Below, one piece after another: positions 1 to 8,837 of a stretch of 64,000 nt of DNA. The stretch covers positions 1 through 64,000 of the forward strand of contig NZ_JBFRGU010000001.1 in assembly GCF_052115485.1 (NCBI RefSeq), read 5' to 3'. The stretch is from Microvirga sp052115485. GTDB taxonomy: Bacteria; Pseudomonadota; Alphaproteobacteria; Rhizobiales; Beijerinckiaceae. The position numbers and the translations under genes are program-made. The notes beneath the pieces are model-generated. The model was not told the origin of the DNA. It saw only the letters and a list, made by a program, of their open reading frames with translations, and did no database searches. How positions within the stretch are numbered: the stretch's first letter is position 1; every line of letters starts with the position of its first letter.

Positions 1-464
1 CCGTAAGCGAAACCGCCGGTGGCGTAGATCAGAGCGCGATCGAAGGCGTAACCGGCACGCACGCGAACAGTACCGAAGTAGTTGTCGCTGCTCTTGTTGT
101 TGAAGCCGAAGGTGCCCACGAACACGTCGTTGTTCCGGTGACCGAGGTCGGCGTACTGAAGGTCGGTCTCGGCACCGATCACAAACTGACCGACTTGGTA
201 GTTGTAACCGATCTGACCGCCGCCGACGAAGCCGCCGTTGCTGCCGCCGTTACCGACGAAGCCGACGCCCGGAACGAACACGTTGTCATCGTTCGACGAG
301 TTCCAGCCGAAACCAGCGTTCACACCGACGTAGAAGCCAGTCCACGTGAAGGCCGGGATCACCGGAATGATCGGGGCCGGTGCGCGGCGGGACGGAAGAT
401 CGGCAGCGAGAGCGCCAGCCGTGAACCCGAGGAGAGCGACCGAGGAGAGGAGAATTTTTTTCAT
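1..464 (-). CDS. Outer-membrane beta-barrel porin (Omp25/Omp31 family), truncated by window edge
   Basis: The 5' part of an outer-membrane protein, about 154 residues, running off the left edge. It opens with a signal peptide (MKKILLSSVALLGFTAGALA, cut after AA) followed by a proline-rich linker and FTWTGFYVGVNAGFGW, the typical first strand of the Omp25/Omp31/opacity-like barrels of Rhizobiales. Gly/Asn-rich loops alternate with aromatic strands (QIGYNYQ, VIGAETDLQYAD, FGTVRVRAGYAFDRALIYATGG). The likely role is a structural barrel or porin in the outer membrane. An in-frame ATG four codons upstream (476) is possible, but MKK at 464 gives the better signal peptide. The 3' end is outside the window. 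Confidence 0.9.
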   Translation of the reverse strand, partial: MKKILLSSVALLGFTAGALAADLPSRRAPAPIIPVIPAFTWTGFYVGVNAGFGWNSSNDDNVFVPGVGFVGNGGSNGGFVGGGQIGYNYQVGQFVIGAETDLQYADLGHRNNDVFVGTFGFNNKSSDNYFGTVRVRAGYAFDRALIYATGGFAY

Positions 465-767
465 TTTGTGACCCATGATTGTGTCTAAGTCCGGTTACGC
501 TAATAGCCTAGTCCAACTTCTAGGTCTGTCACTTTTCTACAACAGTCACATTTGAAGCAACCTATGGTCACATATTTGGCGAGCGAAACTCAAGGAATAA
601 ATTGCCATTTAGCACGATTGAGAGGGTATTACTGAAGTCTCATTCGGAAATTTTCGTTTTTTTTCAGATCTTTATCGAGACACCGCGACGCATCTAACGC
701 TACGCTATGCGTGTAACGAATAGTTGACCATAACTGCAGACAGACCAATTGAGACTTGGGCGCATCG
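465..767. other. Intergenic region, AT-rich upstream of the porin
   Basis: About 300 bases with no credible gene, between the start of the porin and the end of the alpha/beta hydrolase, both on the minus strand. The half next to the porin is clearly AT-richer than the surroundings, as expected for the long promoter and leader of a highly expressed outer-membrane protein gene. A loose inverted repeat (ACGCAT...ATGCGT, 688-712) lies close to the hydrolase end and could act in termination. I could not pick a convincing -35/-10 pair. Confidence 0.5.
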
Positions 768-1466
768 CTAACCAGCCTGCAGCCAGTGCCTCAAAGCACT
801 CGTAACGAGATTGGGTTGCTCAATTGACGATAGGTGGCCTGCATTGGGAATTTCCACCAACGAGGACCATTCGATCAAATCGGCCATCTCGCGGGCAACC
901 TCCGGTGGAGTGACCGTATCCTCTGAGCCGACCAGAATAAGGGTCGGGATCTCGATAGTCGCCAGCGTCTCTCGTGAATCGGGACGGGCCATGATGGCGT
1001 GCTGCTGGCGCATATAGGCGTCAGGCCCCACCTCCTCCATCATGGCGATGACGCGCGCCTTCAAGTCGCGATCGGATTGCCGGGCAGGTGATATGGTTTT
1101 CGCCCAGAGCAAGGGCGGGATATCCGAGAACCTCCCCTTCTCTACCAGTTGGATAAGGCGCTCCCGATCACGCCGCGCGCTTTCGGTGTCGGGCCTGGCG
1201 GACGTGTCGAGAAGGGCGAGCCTCGTCACGCGCTCCGGCGCCCGACGCATGATTTCCATGGCGAGATAGCCGCCCATGGAAAGCCCAGCCAGAGCGAATG
1301 TCGGCGGTGCGTCGGCGAGAAGACGTGTCGCCATCCCGGCCAAACTGTCGTCGCGCGTGTGGTCTGCCACGGTAATCGCCCACGACCCAGAGAGGGCTTC
1401 GATCTGCTCCGCGAAGAGACCAGCTGTATTCAGAAGGCCCGGAATAAGTATGAGAGACTGCGACAT
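768..1466 (-). CDS. Alpha/beta-fold hydrolase
   Basis: A 232-residue single-domain alpha/beta hydrolase, probably cytosolic. The nucleophile elbow GLSMGG holds the catalytic Ser; the acid is probably the Asp in GSEDTVTPP and the base the His in NAGHLSS near the C-terminus, so the triad looks complete. The early LIPGLLNTAGLF is the oxyanion-hole strand. The ATG at 1466 is chosen because GGAAAGGGATCG lies just before it; a TTG at 1490 would add eight residues without a ribosome site. The substrate cannot be told from sequence; related proteins are annotated as esterases or 3-oxoadipate enol-lactonase-like. It is divergent from the RNA helicase gene. Confidence 0.88.
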   Translation of the reverse strand: MSQSLILIPGLLNTAGLFAEQIEALSGSWAITVADHTRDDSLAGMATRLLADAPPTFALAGLSMGGYLAMEIMRRAPERVTRLALLDTSARPDTESARRDRERLIQLVEKGRFSDIPPLLWAKTISPARQSDRDLKARVIAMMEEVGPDAYMRQQHAIMARPDSRETLATIEIPTLILVGSEDTVTPPEVAREMADLIEWSSLVEIPNAGHLSSIEQPNLVTSALRHWLQAG

Positions 1467-1483
1467 CGATCCCTTTCCTTGGA

Positions 1484-1511
1484 TTGACAAGCGGTCGACT
1501 TGTCCTATGGT
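1484..1511 (+). promoter_or_regulatory. Sigma-70-type promoter for the RNA helicase
   Basis: TTGACA (1484-1489) and TATGGT (1506-1511) are separated by 16 bases. A start near 1518 would leave a leader of about 110 nt before the helicase ATG at 1629. Long leaders are common on cold-induced RNA helicase genes, so post-transcriptional control is plausible but not shown. Confidence 0.5.
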
Positions 1512-1628
1512 CCGCGCAGCTTCGTTTGAAACTCGGTTTCGGGCGAAAATTCGTCTCGCGCCTGTTTGTTGCCGTAGAGAGCGGCTGGCACGGAAAACTT
1601 ACTCTGGCCCTCAACGGTTATATCATCG

Positions 1629-3110
1629 ATGTCGTTCGCCGAACTCGGACTTAGCGATAAAGTACAACAGGCGGTCTCCGCCGCAGGGTACACGGAGCCT
1701 ACGCCTATTCAGGCGCAGGCCATTCCGCATGTTCTTGCGCGCAAGGACGTGCTCGGTATCGCGCAGACCGGCACCGGCAAGACCGCAGCCTTCACCCTGC
1801 CGATGCTGACCCTGCTCGAAACAGGCCGTGCGCGGGCCCGCATGCCGCGCACCTTGATCCTGGAGCCGACGCGCGAACTCGCGGCGCAGGTGGAAGAGAA
1901 TTTCGACAAATACGGCGTCAATCACCGCCTGTCAGTGGCTCTCCTTATCGGCGGCGTGTCCTTCGGCGATCAGGATGCCAAGATCACCCGTGGCGTCGAC
2001 GTCCTGATCGCGACGCCCGGCCGCCTGCTCGACCATTTCGAGCGCGGCAAGCTTCTGCTCTCGGGCGTCGAGCTTCTCGTCATCGACGAAGCCGACCGCA
2101 TGCTCGACATGGGCTTCATTCCCGATATCGAGCGCATCGTGAAGCTTGTGCCCTTTACCCGGCAGACCCTGTTCTTCTCGGCCACCATGCCGCCGGAGAT
2201 CCAACGTCTGGCGGATGCTTTCCTGCACAATCCGGAGCGCATCGAAGTCGCCCGCGCCGCGTCCACGGCCTCCACGATCACCCAGCGCCTCGTGGCGACG
2301 GGATCGGAGGATTTCGAGAAGCGCGAGATCTTGCGCGGCCTCATCCGCGATGCGGTCGATCTCCAGAACGCGATCATCTTCTGCAACCGCAAGCGCGATG
2401 TGGCGGTGCTTCACCGCTCGCTGCAAAAGCACGGCTTCAACGCTGCGGCGCTCCATGGCGACATGGACCAGCGCTCCCGCATGGATGCTCTTGCCGGCTT
2501 CCGCTCAGGCGAGACGCCGTTGCTCGTCGCCAGCGATGTCGCCGCGCGCGGGCTCGATATTCCGGCGGTCAGCCACGTCTTCAACTATGACGTTCCCCAC
2601 CACGCGGAAGATTACGTGCACCGCATCGGCCGCACGGGCCGCGCCGGACGAGCAGGCGCCGCCTTCACGCTGGTGAGCCGCAAGGACGACAAGTCCCTGA
2701 GCGCCATCGAAAAGCTGATCGAGAAGAAGCTCGAGTGGGCCGGACCGACGCTCGCCGAACTCCCCGCCTCTGAAGAGCGCTCCTCGCGCGGACGGGAAAG
2801 AGGAGGTCGCGACAAGGGCCGCTCCGGTGGTCGCGGTCGCAGAGGCGAACCGCGCGAGGCTCGCGAAGTGGAAGCCGCCGCGCCGCAACCCGCGGAGCGT
2901 CAGCCACGCGAGCAGCAGCCACGCGAGCAGCAACCACGCGAGCAGCAACCGCGCGAACAACAGCCCCGCCGTCAGGAGGCTGCGCCTCAACAGCGCCGTG
3001 GCGAACACCGCCGCGACAGGGACAGCGACAACGAACCGCCGGTGCTTGGCCTCGGTGACCACGTTCCCGCGTTTCTGATGCGCCCCGCCTCCGTGAAGAA
3101 GGCGAAATAG
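1629..3110 (+). CDS. rhlE: DEAD-box ATP-dependent RNA helicase, RhlE-like
   Basis: A 493-residue helicase with all core motifs: Q motif (PTPIQ), Walker A AQTGTGKT (residues 45-52), PTRELA, DEAD (153-156), SAT, ARGLDIP and HRIGRTGRAGR. The catalytic core ends near residue 380. The rest is a basic, disordered tail with RGRERGG-type segments and four consecutive copies of an REQQP-like unit near residues 426-450. The core unwinds RNA duplexes using ATP in ribosome assembly or mRNA turnover; the tail probably binds RNA. The close of the protein (GLGDHVPAFLMRP) is typical of alphaproteobacterial RhlE-type helicases. It has its own promoter and a long leader. Confidence 0.93.
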   Translation: MSFAELGLSDKVQQAVSAAGYTEPTPIQAQAIPHVLARKDVLGIAQTGTGKTAAFTLPMLTLLETGRARARMPRTLILEPTRELAAQVEENFDKYGVNHRLSVALLIGGVSFGDQDAKITRGVDVLIATPGRLLDHFERGKLLLSGVELLVIDEADRMLDMGFIPDIERIVKLVPFTRQTLFFSATMPPEIQRLADAFLHNPERIEVARAASTASTITQRLVATGSEDFEKREILRGLIRDAVDLQNAIIFCNRKRDVAVLHRSLQKHGFNAAALHGDMDQRSRMDALAGFRSGETPLLVASDVAARGLDIPAVSHVFNYDVPHHAEDYVHRIGRTGRAGRAGAAFTLVSRKDDKSLSAIEKLIEKKLEWAGPTLAELPASEERSSRGRERGGRDKGRSGGRGRRGEPREAREVEAAAPQPAERQPREQQPREQQPREQQPREQQPRRQEAAPQQRRGEHRRDRDSDNEPPVLGLGDHVPAFLMRPASVKKAK

Positions 3111-3222
3111 CCACGGTTACTCACGAAATGGCGAACGGGAACCTTGACCCTGCCCCGCTCGCGAACAAGCTCTAGGATAAACCTTCCCGGCGGAATACCG
3201 CCTCGCTTATCCGGAGAATCCC

Positions 3223-3780
3223 ATGCCCAACCGCGACGTCGCCGTTCTTGTCGGCAGCCTGCGTAAAGAATCCTTCACCCGCAAGATCGCCAAAGCGCTC
3301 GTCGAGCTCGCGCCGGCCGGCCTGAAACTCGACTTCGTCGAGATCGGCCACCTGCCCTTGTACAATCAGGATGTGGATGCCTCGCCGCCGGAAGCCTGGG
3401 TTTCGCTCCGCCAGCAGATCAAGGCGGTCGACGCGGTTCTGTTCGTTACTCCCGAATACAACCGCTCGGTCCCGGGCGTACTCAAGAACGCCATCGACAT
3501 CGCCTCCCGCCCCTACGGCCAAAGTGCCTGGGATGGCAAGCCAGGCGCCATCGTCAGCGTTTCACCAGGAGTAATCGGCGGGTTCGGGGCCAATCACCAT
3601 TTGCGCCAGTCGCTTGTGTTCCTGAATGTCCCGGCCATGCAGCAGCCGGAGGCCTATGTGGGCAATGTGGCGAGCCTGCTCGATGAGAACGGCAGACTTG
3701 TGAACGAGGGAACACGAGAGTTCTTGGGGAAATTCATGGCCGCCTTCGCCGACTGGATCGAGAAGAACGGCAAGCGTTGA
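3223..3780 (+). CDS. NADPH-dependent FMN reductase family flavoprotein
   Basis: A 185-residue flavodoxin-fold protein. The phosphate-binding loop GSLRKESFTRKIA follows the first strand, and the TPEYNRSVPGVLKNAID segment is the signature of the FMN_red family (ChrR, YieF, azoreductase-like quinone reductases). It would bind FMN and use NAD(P)H to reduce quinones, chromate or azo compounds in the cytosol; the physiological substrate cannot be read from sequence. The ATG follows CGGAGAATCCC, a good ribosome site. It is 112 bases after the helicase and is followed by an intergenic palindrome. Confidence 0.92.
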   Translation: MPNRDVAVLVGSLRKESFTRKIAKALVELAPAGLKLDFVEIGHLPLYNQDVDASPPEAWVSLRQQIKAVDAVLFVTPEYNRSVPGVLKNAIDIASRPYGQSAWDGKPGAIVSVSPGVIGGFGANHHLRQSLVFLNVPAMQQPEAYVGNVASLLDENGRLVNEGTREFLGKFMAAFADWIEKNGKR

Positions 3781-3793
3781 GGCAGATTCCCTT

Positions 3794-3921
3794 CCTTGCG
3801 GGGAGGGCCGGGGTGGAGGTCGGAAAGTCGGAGCGCGTGCGCGTTCGGTTGTAGTTCATACAGGCGCGACGTCCCGGTCGCCCCGTCGAACCACCCCCAC
3901 CTCCAATTCCTCCCGCAAGGG
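3794..3921. repeat. Intergenic inverted-repeat element (CCTTGCGGGGAGG type)
   Basis: The left arm CCTTGCGGGGAGG (3794-3806), continued by GGGTGGAGGT, is mirrored by ACCCCCACCTCC and CCTCCCGCAAGG (ending 3921). The inside is non-coding. It fills the gap between two converging genes. Elements like this are scattered through Hyphomicrobiales genomes; they are probably non-autonomous repeats and may also stop transcription. Confidence 0.65.
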
Positions 3922-3938
3922 GGGAGGAGAGCGCGAAG

Positions 3939-4289
3939 CTAACCTCGCCTCTTCTTCGGCGCGCTCTTCTTCACCTTGGCCCGCCGTGCGGCTGCGAGGG
4001 CGTCGGCTGCGAAACGTGCTGCTTCATCGAGATCATCGAAGGCTGAAGAGGGCATGAGCCAATAGCTCAGGGTGGTCACCTTGCCGTCGCGGTTCGCATA
4101 GCCGAACGGCCGTGAGCCCAGATCGCGGAACATCGTCTCCGTGTCCGAATCGACCTTGAGATAAAGCTCGCCGTCCGCTTCCAGAGCGAACATCAGGTCG
4201 TCTCGATAGATTCCCTGCCCACCGAACATCTTGCGAATACGCACAGGGCCGAAGCCGCTGAAGATGTCGCGGATATCCTCAGCATCCAT
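3939..4289 (-). CDS. TfoX/Sxy N-terminal domain protein
   Basis: A 116-residue protein matching the TfoX N-terminal domain: DIFSGFGPVRIRKMFGGQGIYRDDLMFALEADGELYLKVD, then the YWLMPSSAFDD strand. The TfoX C-terminal domain is absent. The tail is very basic (KVKKSAPKKRRG). Full-length TfoX/Sxy co-activates competence genes in gammaproteobacteria; single-domain versions in alphaproteobacteria have no settled role. It starts 3 bases after the stop of the SufA-like gene, so the two are an operon. Confidence 0.85.
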   Translation of the reverse strand: MDAEDIRDIFSGFGPVRIRKMFGGQGIYRDDLMFALEADGELYLKVDSDTETMFRDLGSRPFGYANRDGKVTTLSYWLMPSSAFDDLDEAARFAADALAAARRAKVKKSAPKKRRG

Positions 4290-4292
4290 GGA

Positions 4293-4673
4293 TCATTGCA
4301 CGGTTTCGAGCGTGTCAGGCGCTGCAGGCGTGATCGCGACGGATTCGCCGCACCCGCAGGCCGAGGTCTGGTTCGGATTGTTGAACACGAACTGGGACGA
4401 CATCTTCGTGGTCTGGAAATCCATTTCCGTGCCGAGCAGGAAGAGCACCGCCTTCGGATCGATCAGGACTTTCACGCCTTTGTCTTCCAGCACCTCGTCG
4501 AGCGGATTGACGCCTTCGGCATATTCCATGGTGTAGGACATGCCGGCGCAGCCGCCGTTCTTCACGCCGACGCGGACGCCCACGATAGGCCGCTCGGCCT
4601 TCGCGATGATTGCCTTGACGCGGTTTGCCGCCGCGTCGGTCAAGGTCAGAACCTTGAAACCGGGTAGAGCCAT
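4293..4673 (-). CDS. A-type iron-sulfur carrier (SufA/ErpA/HesB family)
   Basis: A 126-residue HesB-like protein. The three ligand cysteines of A-type carriers are present: one in NGGCAGMSY and two in the C-terminal ACGCGES. These proteins pass Fe-S clusters to apo-enzymes in the cytosol. The ATG at 4673 is preceded by AGGAGAGAACA; an upstream in-frame start would add a poorly conserved extension. No other suf or isc genes are nearby, so whether this is the SufA or the ErpA equivalent cannot be decided here. It is co-transcribed with the TfoX-like gene and divergent from the antiporter gene. Confidence 0.92.
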   Translation of the reverse strand: MALPGFKVLTLTDAAANRVKAIIAKAERPIVGVRVGVKNGGCAGMSYTMEYAEGVNPLDEVLEDKGVKVLIDPKAVLFLLGTEMDFQTTKMSSQFVFNNPNQTSACGCGESVAITPAAPDTLETVQ

Positions 4674-4858
4674 TGTTCTCTCCTGGCGACCGGGTTCAAG
4701 GCCCGGGCAAGAATGAGTGTCATATCCGGGACCTAAGATAGGCATCCTCAATCGAAACGTCGAGATTAATTCGGCGTCGCAGGGCGGTTTTTGGTTGACG
4801 AGTCAGTCATTTTCCCAATGTTTACAACGACCCTAATCTTGAGCGCAAAGGAGAGCTG

Positions 4859-6541
4859 ATGCCGCACCATACCCCGTTGATCTCGACCATCGTCGTCGGT
4901 CTCGTGCTGGCTTTCGGCCTCGGCGCTCTCGCCCATCGGCTTCGCATCTCCCCCCTTGTCGGATATCTCGTCGCCGGCGTTCTCGTCGGTCCGTTCACGC
5001 CCGGTTATGTGGCCGATCAGGGGCTCGCCAATCAATTGGCGGAAATCGGCGTCATTCTCCTGATGTTCGGGGTGGGGCTGCACTTTTCATTCAAGGAACT
5101 CCTATCCGTCAAAGCCATCGCCGTTCCCGGCGCGCTGGGACAGATCGCCGTTGCCACCCTTCTCGGCATGGGCCTCGCCTGGTTGCTCGGATGGTCGGTC
5201 GGCGCCGGATTGGTCTTCGGTCTCGCGCTCTCGGTCGCCAGTACGGTCGTGCTGCTGCGAGCCTTGCAGGAGCGCCGCCTTGTCGAAACGGAGCGTGGCC
5301 ATATCGCGGTCGGCTGGCTCATCGTCGAAGACCTCGCGATGGTCCTCACCCTCGTTTTGCTTCCCGCCATCGCGAACCTGATGAAAGGCGCTCCGGAAGG
5401 GCCCCTCGCTCTCGCCTTTCCGCTTTTGATCACCCTCGGCAAGGTGGGTGCATTCGTCGCCTTCATGCTCATCGTCGGCCGCCGGGTCATTCCCTGGATC
5501 CTGCACTACGTCGCCCATACGGGCTCGCGCGAGCTCTTCCGGCTCTCGGTGCTCGCGATTGCGCTCGGCGTCGCTTACGGCGCCGCGACCTTATTTGGCG
5601 TGTCCTTTGCACTCGGTGCGTTCTTCGCGGGCATGATCCTGAGCGAGTCCGAACTCAGCCAACGGGCCGCCTCGGAGTCGCTGCCCCTGCGCGACGCTTT
5701 CGCAGTCCTGTTCTTTATCTCGGTCGGCATGCTTTTCGACCCATGGATTCTCGTGCGGGATTTCGGGCCGGTTCTGGCGACCTTCCTCATCATTGTCGTC
5801 GGCAAGTCATTGGCGGCTCTCGCCATCGTGCGCCTCTTCGGCCACCCAAAGACAACGGCTCTGACGATTGCGGCAAGCCTGGCGCAAATCGGCGAGTTCT
5901 CCTTCATTCTCGCGGGCCTTGGCGTCGATTTGGGAATGTTGCCCGAACGCGGACGCGATCTCATTCTAGCAGGCGCTATCCTGTCGATCCTGGTCAACCC
6001 GTTCCTCTTCAGCCTGCTCGATCTCTGGATGAAGAAGGAACCGATCCTGCCGGAGGTCGGCGAAGACACAGCGCAAGAGGCCGCTATCGAAGCCCCGCGC
6101 CAGATGACGGCGCTCACCAACCACGTCATCCTCGTGGGGCACGGCCGCGTCGGAAAATTCATCAGCAAGAAGCTGCATGCCGCCAACGTCCCGTTCCTCG
6201 TCGTTGAAAACAATGAGGACAAGGCGGCGCAGCTTCAGCAACAGGGAATAGAGGCGATCATCGGTAATGCCGCCAGCCCGTCGGTCGCGGCTGCCGCCAA
6301 TGTCGCGGCCGCACGGTGCCTGCTCGTGGCGATCCCGGACGCCTTTGAAAGCGGTCAGGTGGTGGAACAAGCCCGTGCCATCAATCCGACCCTGCCGATC
6401 ATCGCGCGCGCTCACTCCGACGCGGAATCGGCACACCTGCTCAAATATGGCGCATCGAGCATCGTGCTGGGTGAGCGGGAGGTCGCTAAAGCGTTGATCG
6501 CCGGCATTCCTCGTACCGCTGCGGAACCCGCGGCGGCCTAA
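4859..6541 (+). CDS. Monovalent cation:proton antiporter-2 (CPA2), YbaL/KefB type
   Basis: A 560-residue inner-membrane protein. Residues about 1-390 form the Na+/H+ exchanger domain with roughly 12 hydrophobic segments (VVGLVLAFGLGALAHRL, GVILLMFGVGLHF, SVASTVVLLRAL). A cytosolic TrkA-N (RCK) domain follows, beginning NHVILVGHGRVGKFI, with the Rossmann GHGRVG nucleotide loop and a V-x-x-x-N-E-D segment. There is no separate TrkA-C domain, which fits YbaL rather than TrkA-linked channels. It probably exchanges K+ or Na+ for protons under nucleotide control. AAAGGAGAG precedes the ATG. It is divergent from the Fe-S carrier gene. Confidence 0.93.
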   Translation: MPHHTPLISTIVVGLVLAFGLGALAHRLRISPLVGYLVAGVLVGPFTPGYVADQGLANQLAEIGVILLMFGVGLHFSFKELLSVKAIAVPGALGQIAVATLLGMGLAWLLGWSVGAGLVFGLALSVASTVVLLRALQERRLVETERGHIAVGWLIVEDLAMVLTLVLLPAIANLMKGAPEGPLALAFPLLITLGKVGAFVAFMLIVGRRVIPWILHYVAHTGSRELFRLSVLAIALGVAYGAATLFGVSFALGAFFAGMILSESELSQRAASESLPLRDAFAVLFFISVGMLFDPWILVRDFGPVLATFLIIVVGKSLAALAIVRLFGHPKTTALTIAASLAQIGEFSFILAGLGVDLGMLPERGRDLILAGAILSILVNPFLFSLLDLWMKKEPILPEVGEDTAQEAAIEAPRQMTALTNHVILVGHGRVGKFISKKLHAANVPFLVVENNEDKAAQLQQQGIEAIIGNAASPSVAAAANVAAARCLLVAIPDAFESGQVVEQARAINPTLPIIARAHSDAESAHLLKYGASSIVLGEREVAKALIAGIPRTAAEPAAA

Positions 6542-6707
6542 AGCTAGGGTCGGATGCGTCGCTCAAGCGCGTATCCGCCCCACCTCTACGGACCGCGGTT
6601 GTAAAGCGAGCATCGTCGAGACAACTGAGCAGAAACGGCGGCGATCGCCTCTTCCGATAGCGGGCGTTTGTCGAAACAAGGATAGCGACGGACCAATCCG
6701 CCCGTGG

Positions 6708-7154
6708 TCAGGTGAGGGATTTTTCGAAGTAAACGCGATTGAAGCCGTTTTCCGTGCGGCGCGCTACCTCGACATATCCGAGTTTGGGGTAGATCGAGAG
6801 ATTGTCGGTCATCTTCTCGTTGGTATAGAGATGCACGGCGTTCATGCCGCGCTGCCGCGCGGCTTTTTCGCAAAAGCGGATCAGCGTCCTGCCTACACCG
6901 TGTCCGGCCGCACGAGGAAGAACAGCCACGTTTTCCAGTAGGATATGCTCCCCTTCGGCATAGAAGACGATGAAGCCCTGAAAGGTATTCTGGTCATCCG
7001 TCGCAACGTAGACCTCTCCTGCAGCGATCTGCGCGGCAAAATCGGCAACCATCGGAGCTGGCTTGCGCCCGATCAACGGCACATAGCGAGCGTAGGCCTG
7101 CTCCGCGCAATCTCTGATCTCAGGTTCATCGCTTGCTTCGGCTTGCCGGATCAT
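6708..7154 (-). CDS. GNAT family N-acetyltransferase
   Basis: A 148-residue single-domain acetyltransferase. The acetyl-CoA pyrophosphate loop is visible as VLPRAAGHGVGRTLIRFCEKAARQ (the Q/RxxGxG/A motif as AAGHGVG), followed by VHLYTNEKMTDNLSIYPKLGYVEV, the last conserved motif. The end, ENGFNRVYFEKSL, is typical of small bacterial GNATs. The acceptor is unknown. The ATG at 7154 follows GAAGAGAG; an upstream in-frame start has no support. It lies downstream of arfB on the same strand after about 110 bases. Confidence 0.88.
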   Translation of the reverse strand: MIRQAEASDEPEIRDCAEQAYARYVPLIGRKPAPMVADFAAQIAAGEVYVATDDQNTFQGFIVFYAEGEHILLENVAVLPRAAGHGVGRTLIRFCEKAARQRGMNAVHLYTNEKMTDNLSIYPKLGYVEVARRTENGFNRVYFEKSLT

Positions 7155-7263
7155 GTCGCTCTCTTCAATTGCAGCGGATGCGATACTGTCCGACCGGCGT
7201 CTCTGTCGCAACGGGTGCGGAGAGGCCGAAGAACCCAGCCAACCACGACACCAACTTGTGACC

Positions 7264-7686
7264 CTAATCCGCGATCGGTTTCGAACGTCGCGCAGCTTTA
7301 ATAGTGGACCGCTTCCCTTTGGATTCGAGGCGCTTTTCTTTTGAAGCCTTGGTGGGCTTTGTGGGGCGGCGGCGTTTTTGGGTGACCGACGCCTGCCGGA
7401 TCAGATCCACGAGGCGCGCGAGCGCTTCCTCGCGGTTGCGCGGCTGGCTGCGATGATTTTGCGCCACGATGACGATGACGCCGTCCTGCGTAAGCCGGCT
7501 TCCGGCTAGTTTCATCAATCGTATGGCGACATCGTTCGGGAGGGACGGTGAATGGCGCGCGTCGAAGCGCAATTGTACCGCGCTAGATACCTTGTTGACG
7601 TTCTGACCGCCCGGCCCCGAGCTTCTAACGAAACTCTCCTGAATCTCGCTCTCATCGAGCGAAATGAACTCGTTCACTTCGATCAT
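7264..7686 (-). CDS. arfB: Alternative ribosome-rescue factor ArfB (peptidyl-tRNA hydrolase, YaeJ)
   Basis: A 140-residue class-I release-factor-like protein with the catalytic GGQ in SSGPGGQNVNKV. It lacks the codon-recognition domain and ends in a long basic tail (QKRRRPTKPTKASKEKR ...). In ArfB the GGQ releases peptide from ribosomes stalled at mRNA ends while the tail sits in the empty mRNA channel. Length and architecture match the family. It is divergent from the AEC permease gene. Confidence 0.95.
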   Translation of the reverse strand: MIEVNEFISLDESEIQESFVRSSGPGGQNVNKVSSAVQLRFDARHSPSLPNDVAIRLMKLAGSRLTQDGVIVIVAQNHRSQPRNREEALARLVDLIRQASVTQKRRRPTKPTKASKEKRLESKGKRSTIKAARRSKPIAD

Positions 7687-7820
7687 GGCTCTTCGCCCGA
7701 TGGTCCTTCGTTAACGCCCCTGCTTAGATCTTCTCTTGCCTCATCTCAACGCTTGCGAGAGACAATGACACCTTCTAATCCCGTGGCGCAGCATTCCCAC
7801 AACGTCCGAGGTTCTCGTTC

Positions 7821-8747
7821 ATGGCCGCCATCTTCGCGAGCCTCGTGCCCGTCTTTCTCCTCATCGCGACCGGTTGGGCGAGCCGCGCGAGCGGATTCGT
7901 AAACGATCAGTGCTGGCCTGGGATAGAACGGATCACCTACGTGATCTTCTTCCCGGCCCTGATCATCAAGACCCTCGCGCGGGCCGATCTGTCGAGCGTT
8001 CCGGTCACGGGGGTCGGTGGCGCTCTCATGGGTGCCATTCTGCTGATGAGTGCGCTGGTACTCGTGGCGCGTCCTCTGCTGCAAAAGGCGTTCGCCATCG
8101 ACGGACCGAGCTTCACCTCCGTCTTTCAGGGCGCGACGCGCTGGAACACATTCGCAGGGTTGGCCGTCGCCGAGAGCTTGTTCGGCCAGCGTGGCGTCAC
8201 GCTCATGGCGGTCGCCATCGCCGCGATGGTGCCGCTTCTGAACATGCTCGCGCTCTACGTGTTCGTGCGCTTCGCCGATAGGCCGAAGCAGAGCGCTAAA
8301 CAGATCACCCTCACGTTCCTCTCCAATCCGTTCATCTGGTCCTGCGCTATCGGGCTCGGCATGAATGGACTTGGCATTACCCTGCCCCGCCCTTTGGACA
8401 CTTTTCTCGACGCCCTTGCCGGTGCGGCTCTGGCGGCGGGGCTTTTGGTGGTTGGTGCCGGTCTCGATATCCGACGTCTCGCGAAGCCGAGAGCCCCTCA
8501 TGCGGTGGCAAGCGGCCTCAAGCTTGTCGTCATGCCCTGTGTGGCCGTCGCGTTGGCGAAGCTCTTCGGGGTTTCCGGTTCCGATATCACGGTCACGGTC
8601 ATCGCAGCATCGGTCCCCTCCGCGAGTGCGGCCTATGTGCTGGCGCGGCAACTTGGCGGCAATGCGTCCCTAATGGCCGAGATCCTGACTCTCCAGACGA
8701 TCCTCGCCATGGTGTCGATGCCAGCGATGATGACAATTCTGATTTAA
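7821..8747 (+). CDS. AEC (auxin efflux carrier) family permease
   Basis: A 308-residue integral membrane protein with about ten hydrophobic helices arranged as two repeats of five (N-terminus IFASLVPVFLLIATGW; a later segment LVVMPCVAVALAKLF). The Mem_trans/AEC family exports organic acids or auxin-like compounds, or takes up malonate; no substrate can be assigned from sequence or neighbours. The conserved SVPSASAAYVLARQLGG segment near the end is characteristic of the family. Confidence 0.9.
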   Translation: MAAIFASLVPVFLLIATGWASRASGFVNDQCWPGIERITYVIFFPALIIKTLARADLSSVPVTGVGGALMGAILLMSALVLVARPLLQKAFAIDGPSFTSVFQGATRWNTFAGLAVAESLFGQRGVTLMAVAIAAMVPLLNMLALYVFVRFADRPKQSAKQITLTFLSNPFIWSCAIGLGMNGLGITLPRPLDTFLDALAGAALAAGLLVVGAGLDIRRLAKPRAPHAVASGLKLVVMPCVAVALAKLFGVSGSDITVTVIAASVPSASAAYVLARQLGGNASLMAEILTLQTILAMVSMPAMMTILI

Positions 8748-8789
8748 CGGGAGATAATAAAATACAACCTAAAGTTAGATCTTTTAAGC

Positions 8790-8818
8790 TTGTTTCTTTT
8801 TAGTTGCATTGCTATCTA
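8790..8818 (+). promoter_or_regulatory. Possible sigma-70 promoter for the small gene at 8838
   Basis: TTGTTT (8790-8795) and TATCTA (8813-8818) are spaced by 17 bases inside an AT-rich patch that stands out from its GC-rich surroundings. The start would be about 10 bases before the GTG at 8838. Confidence 0.35.
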
Positions 8819-8837
8819 GAATTCCCGTAGCAGTTCA

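Noticed and set aside
6586..6707. Short frame after the GNAT gene (VRRYPCFDKRPLSEEA ...)
   Set aside because: Only 36 codons from a TTG, no ribosome site, no known relative.
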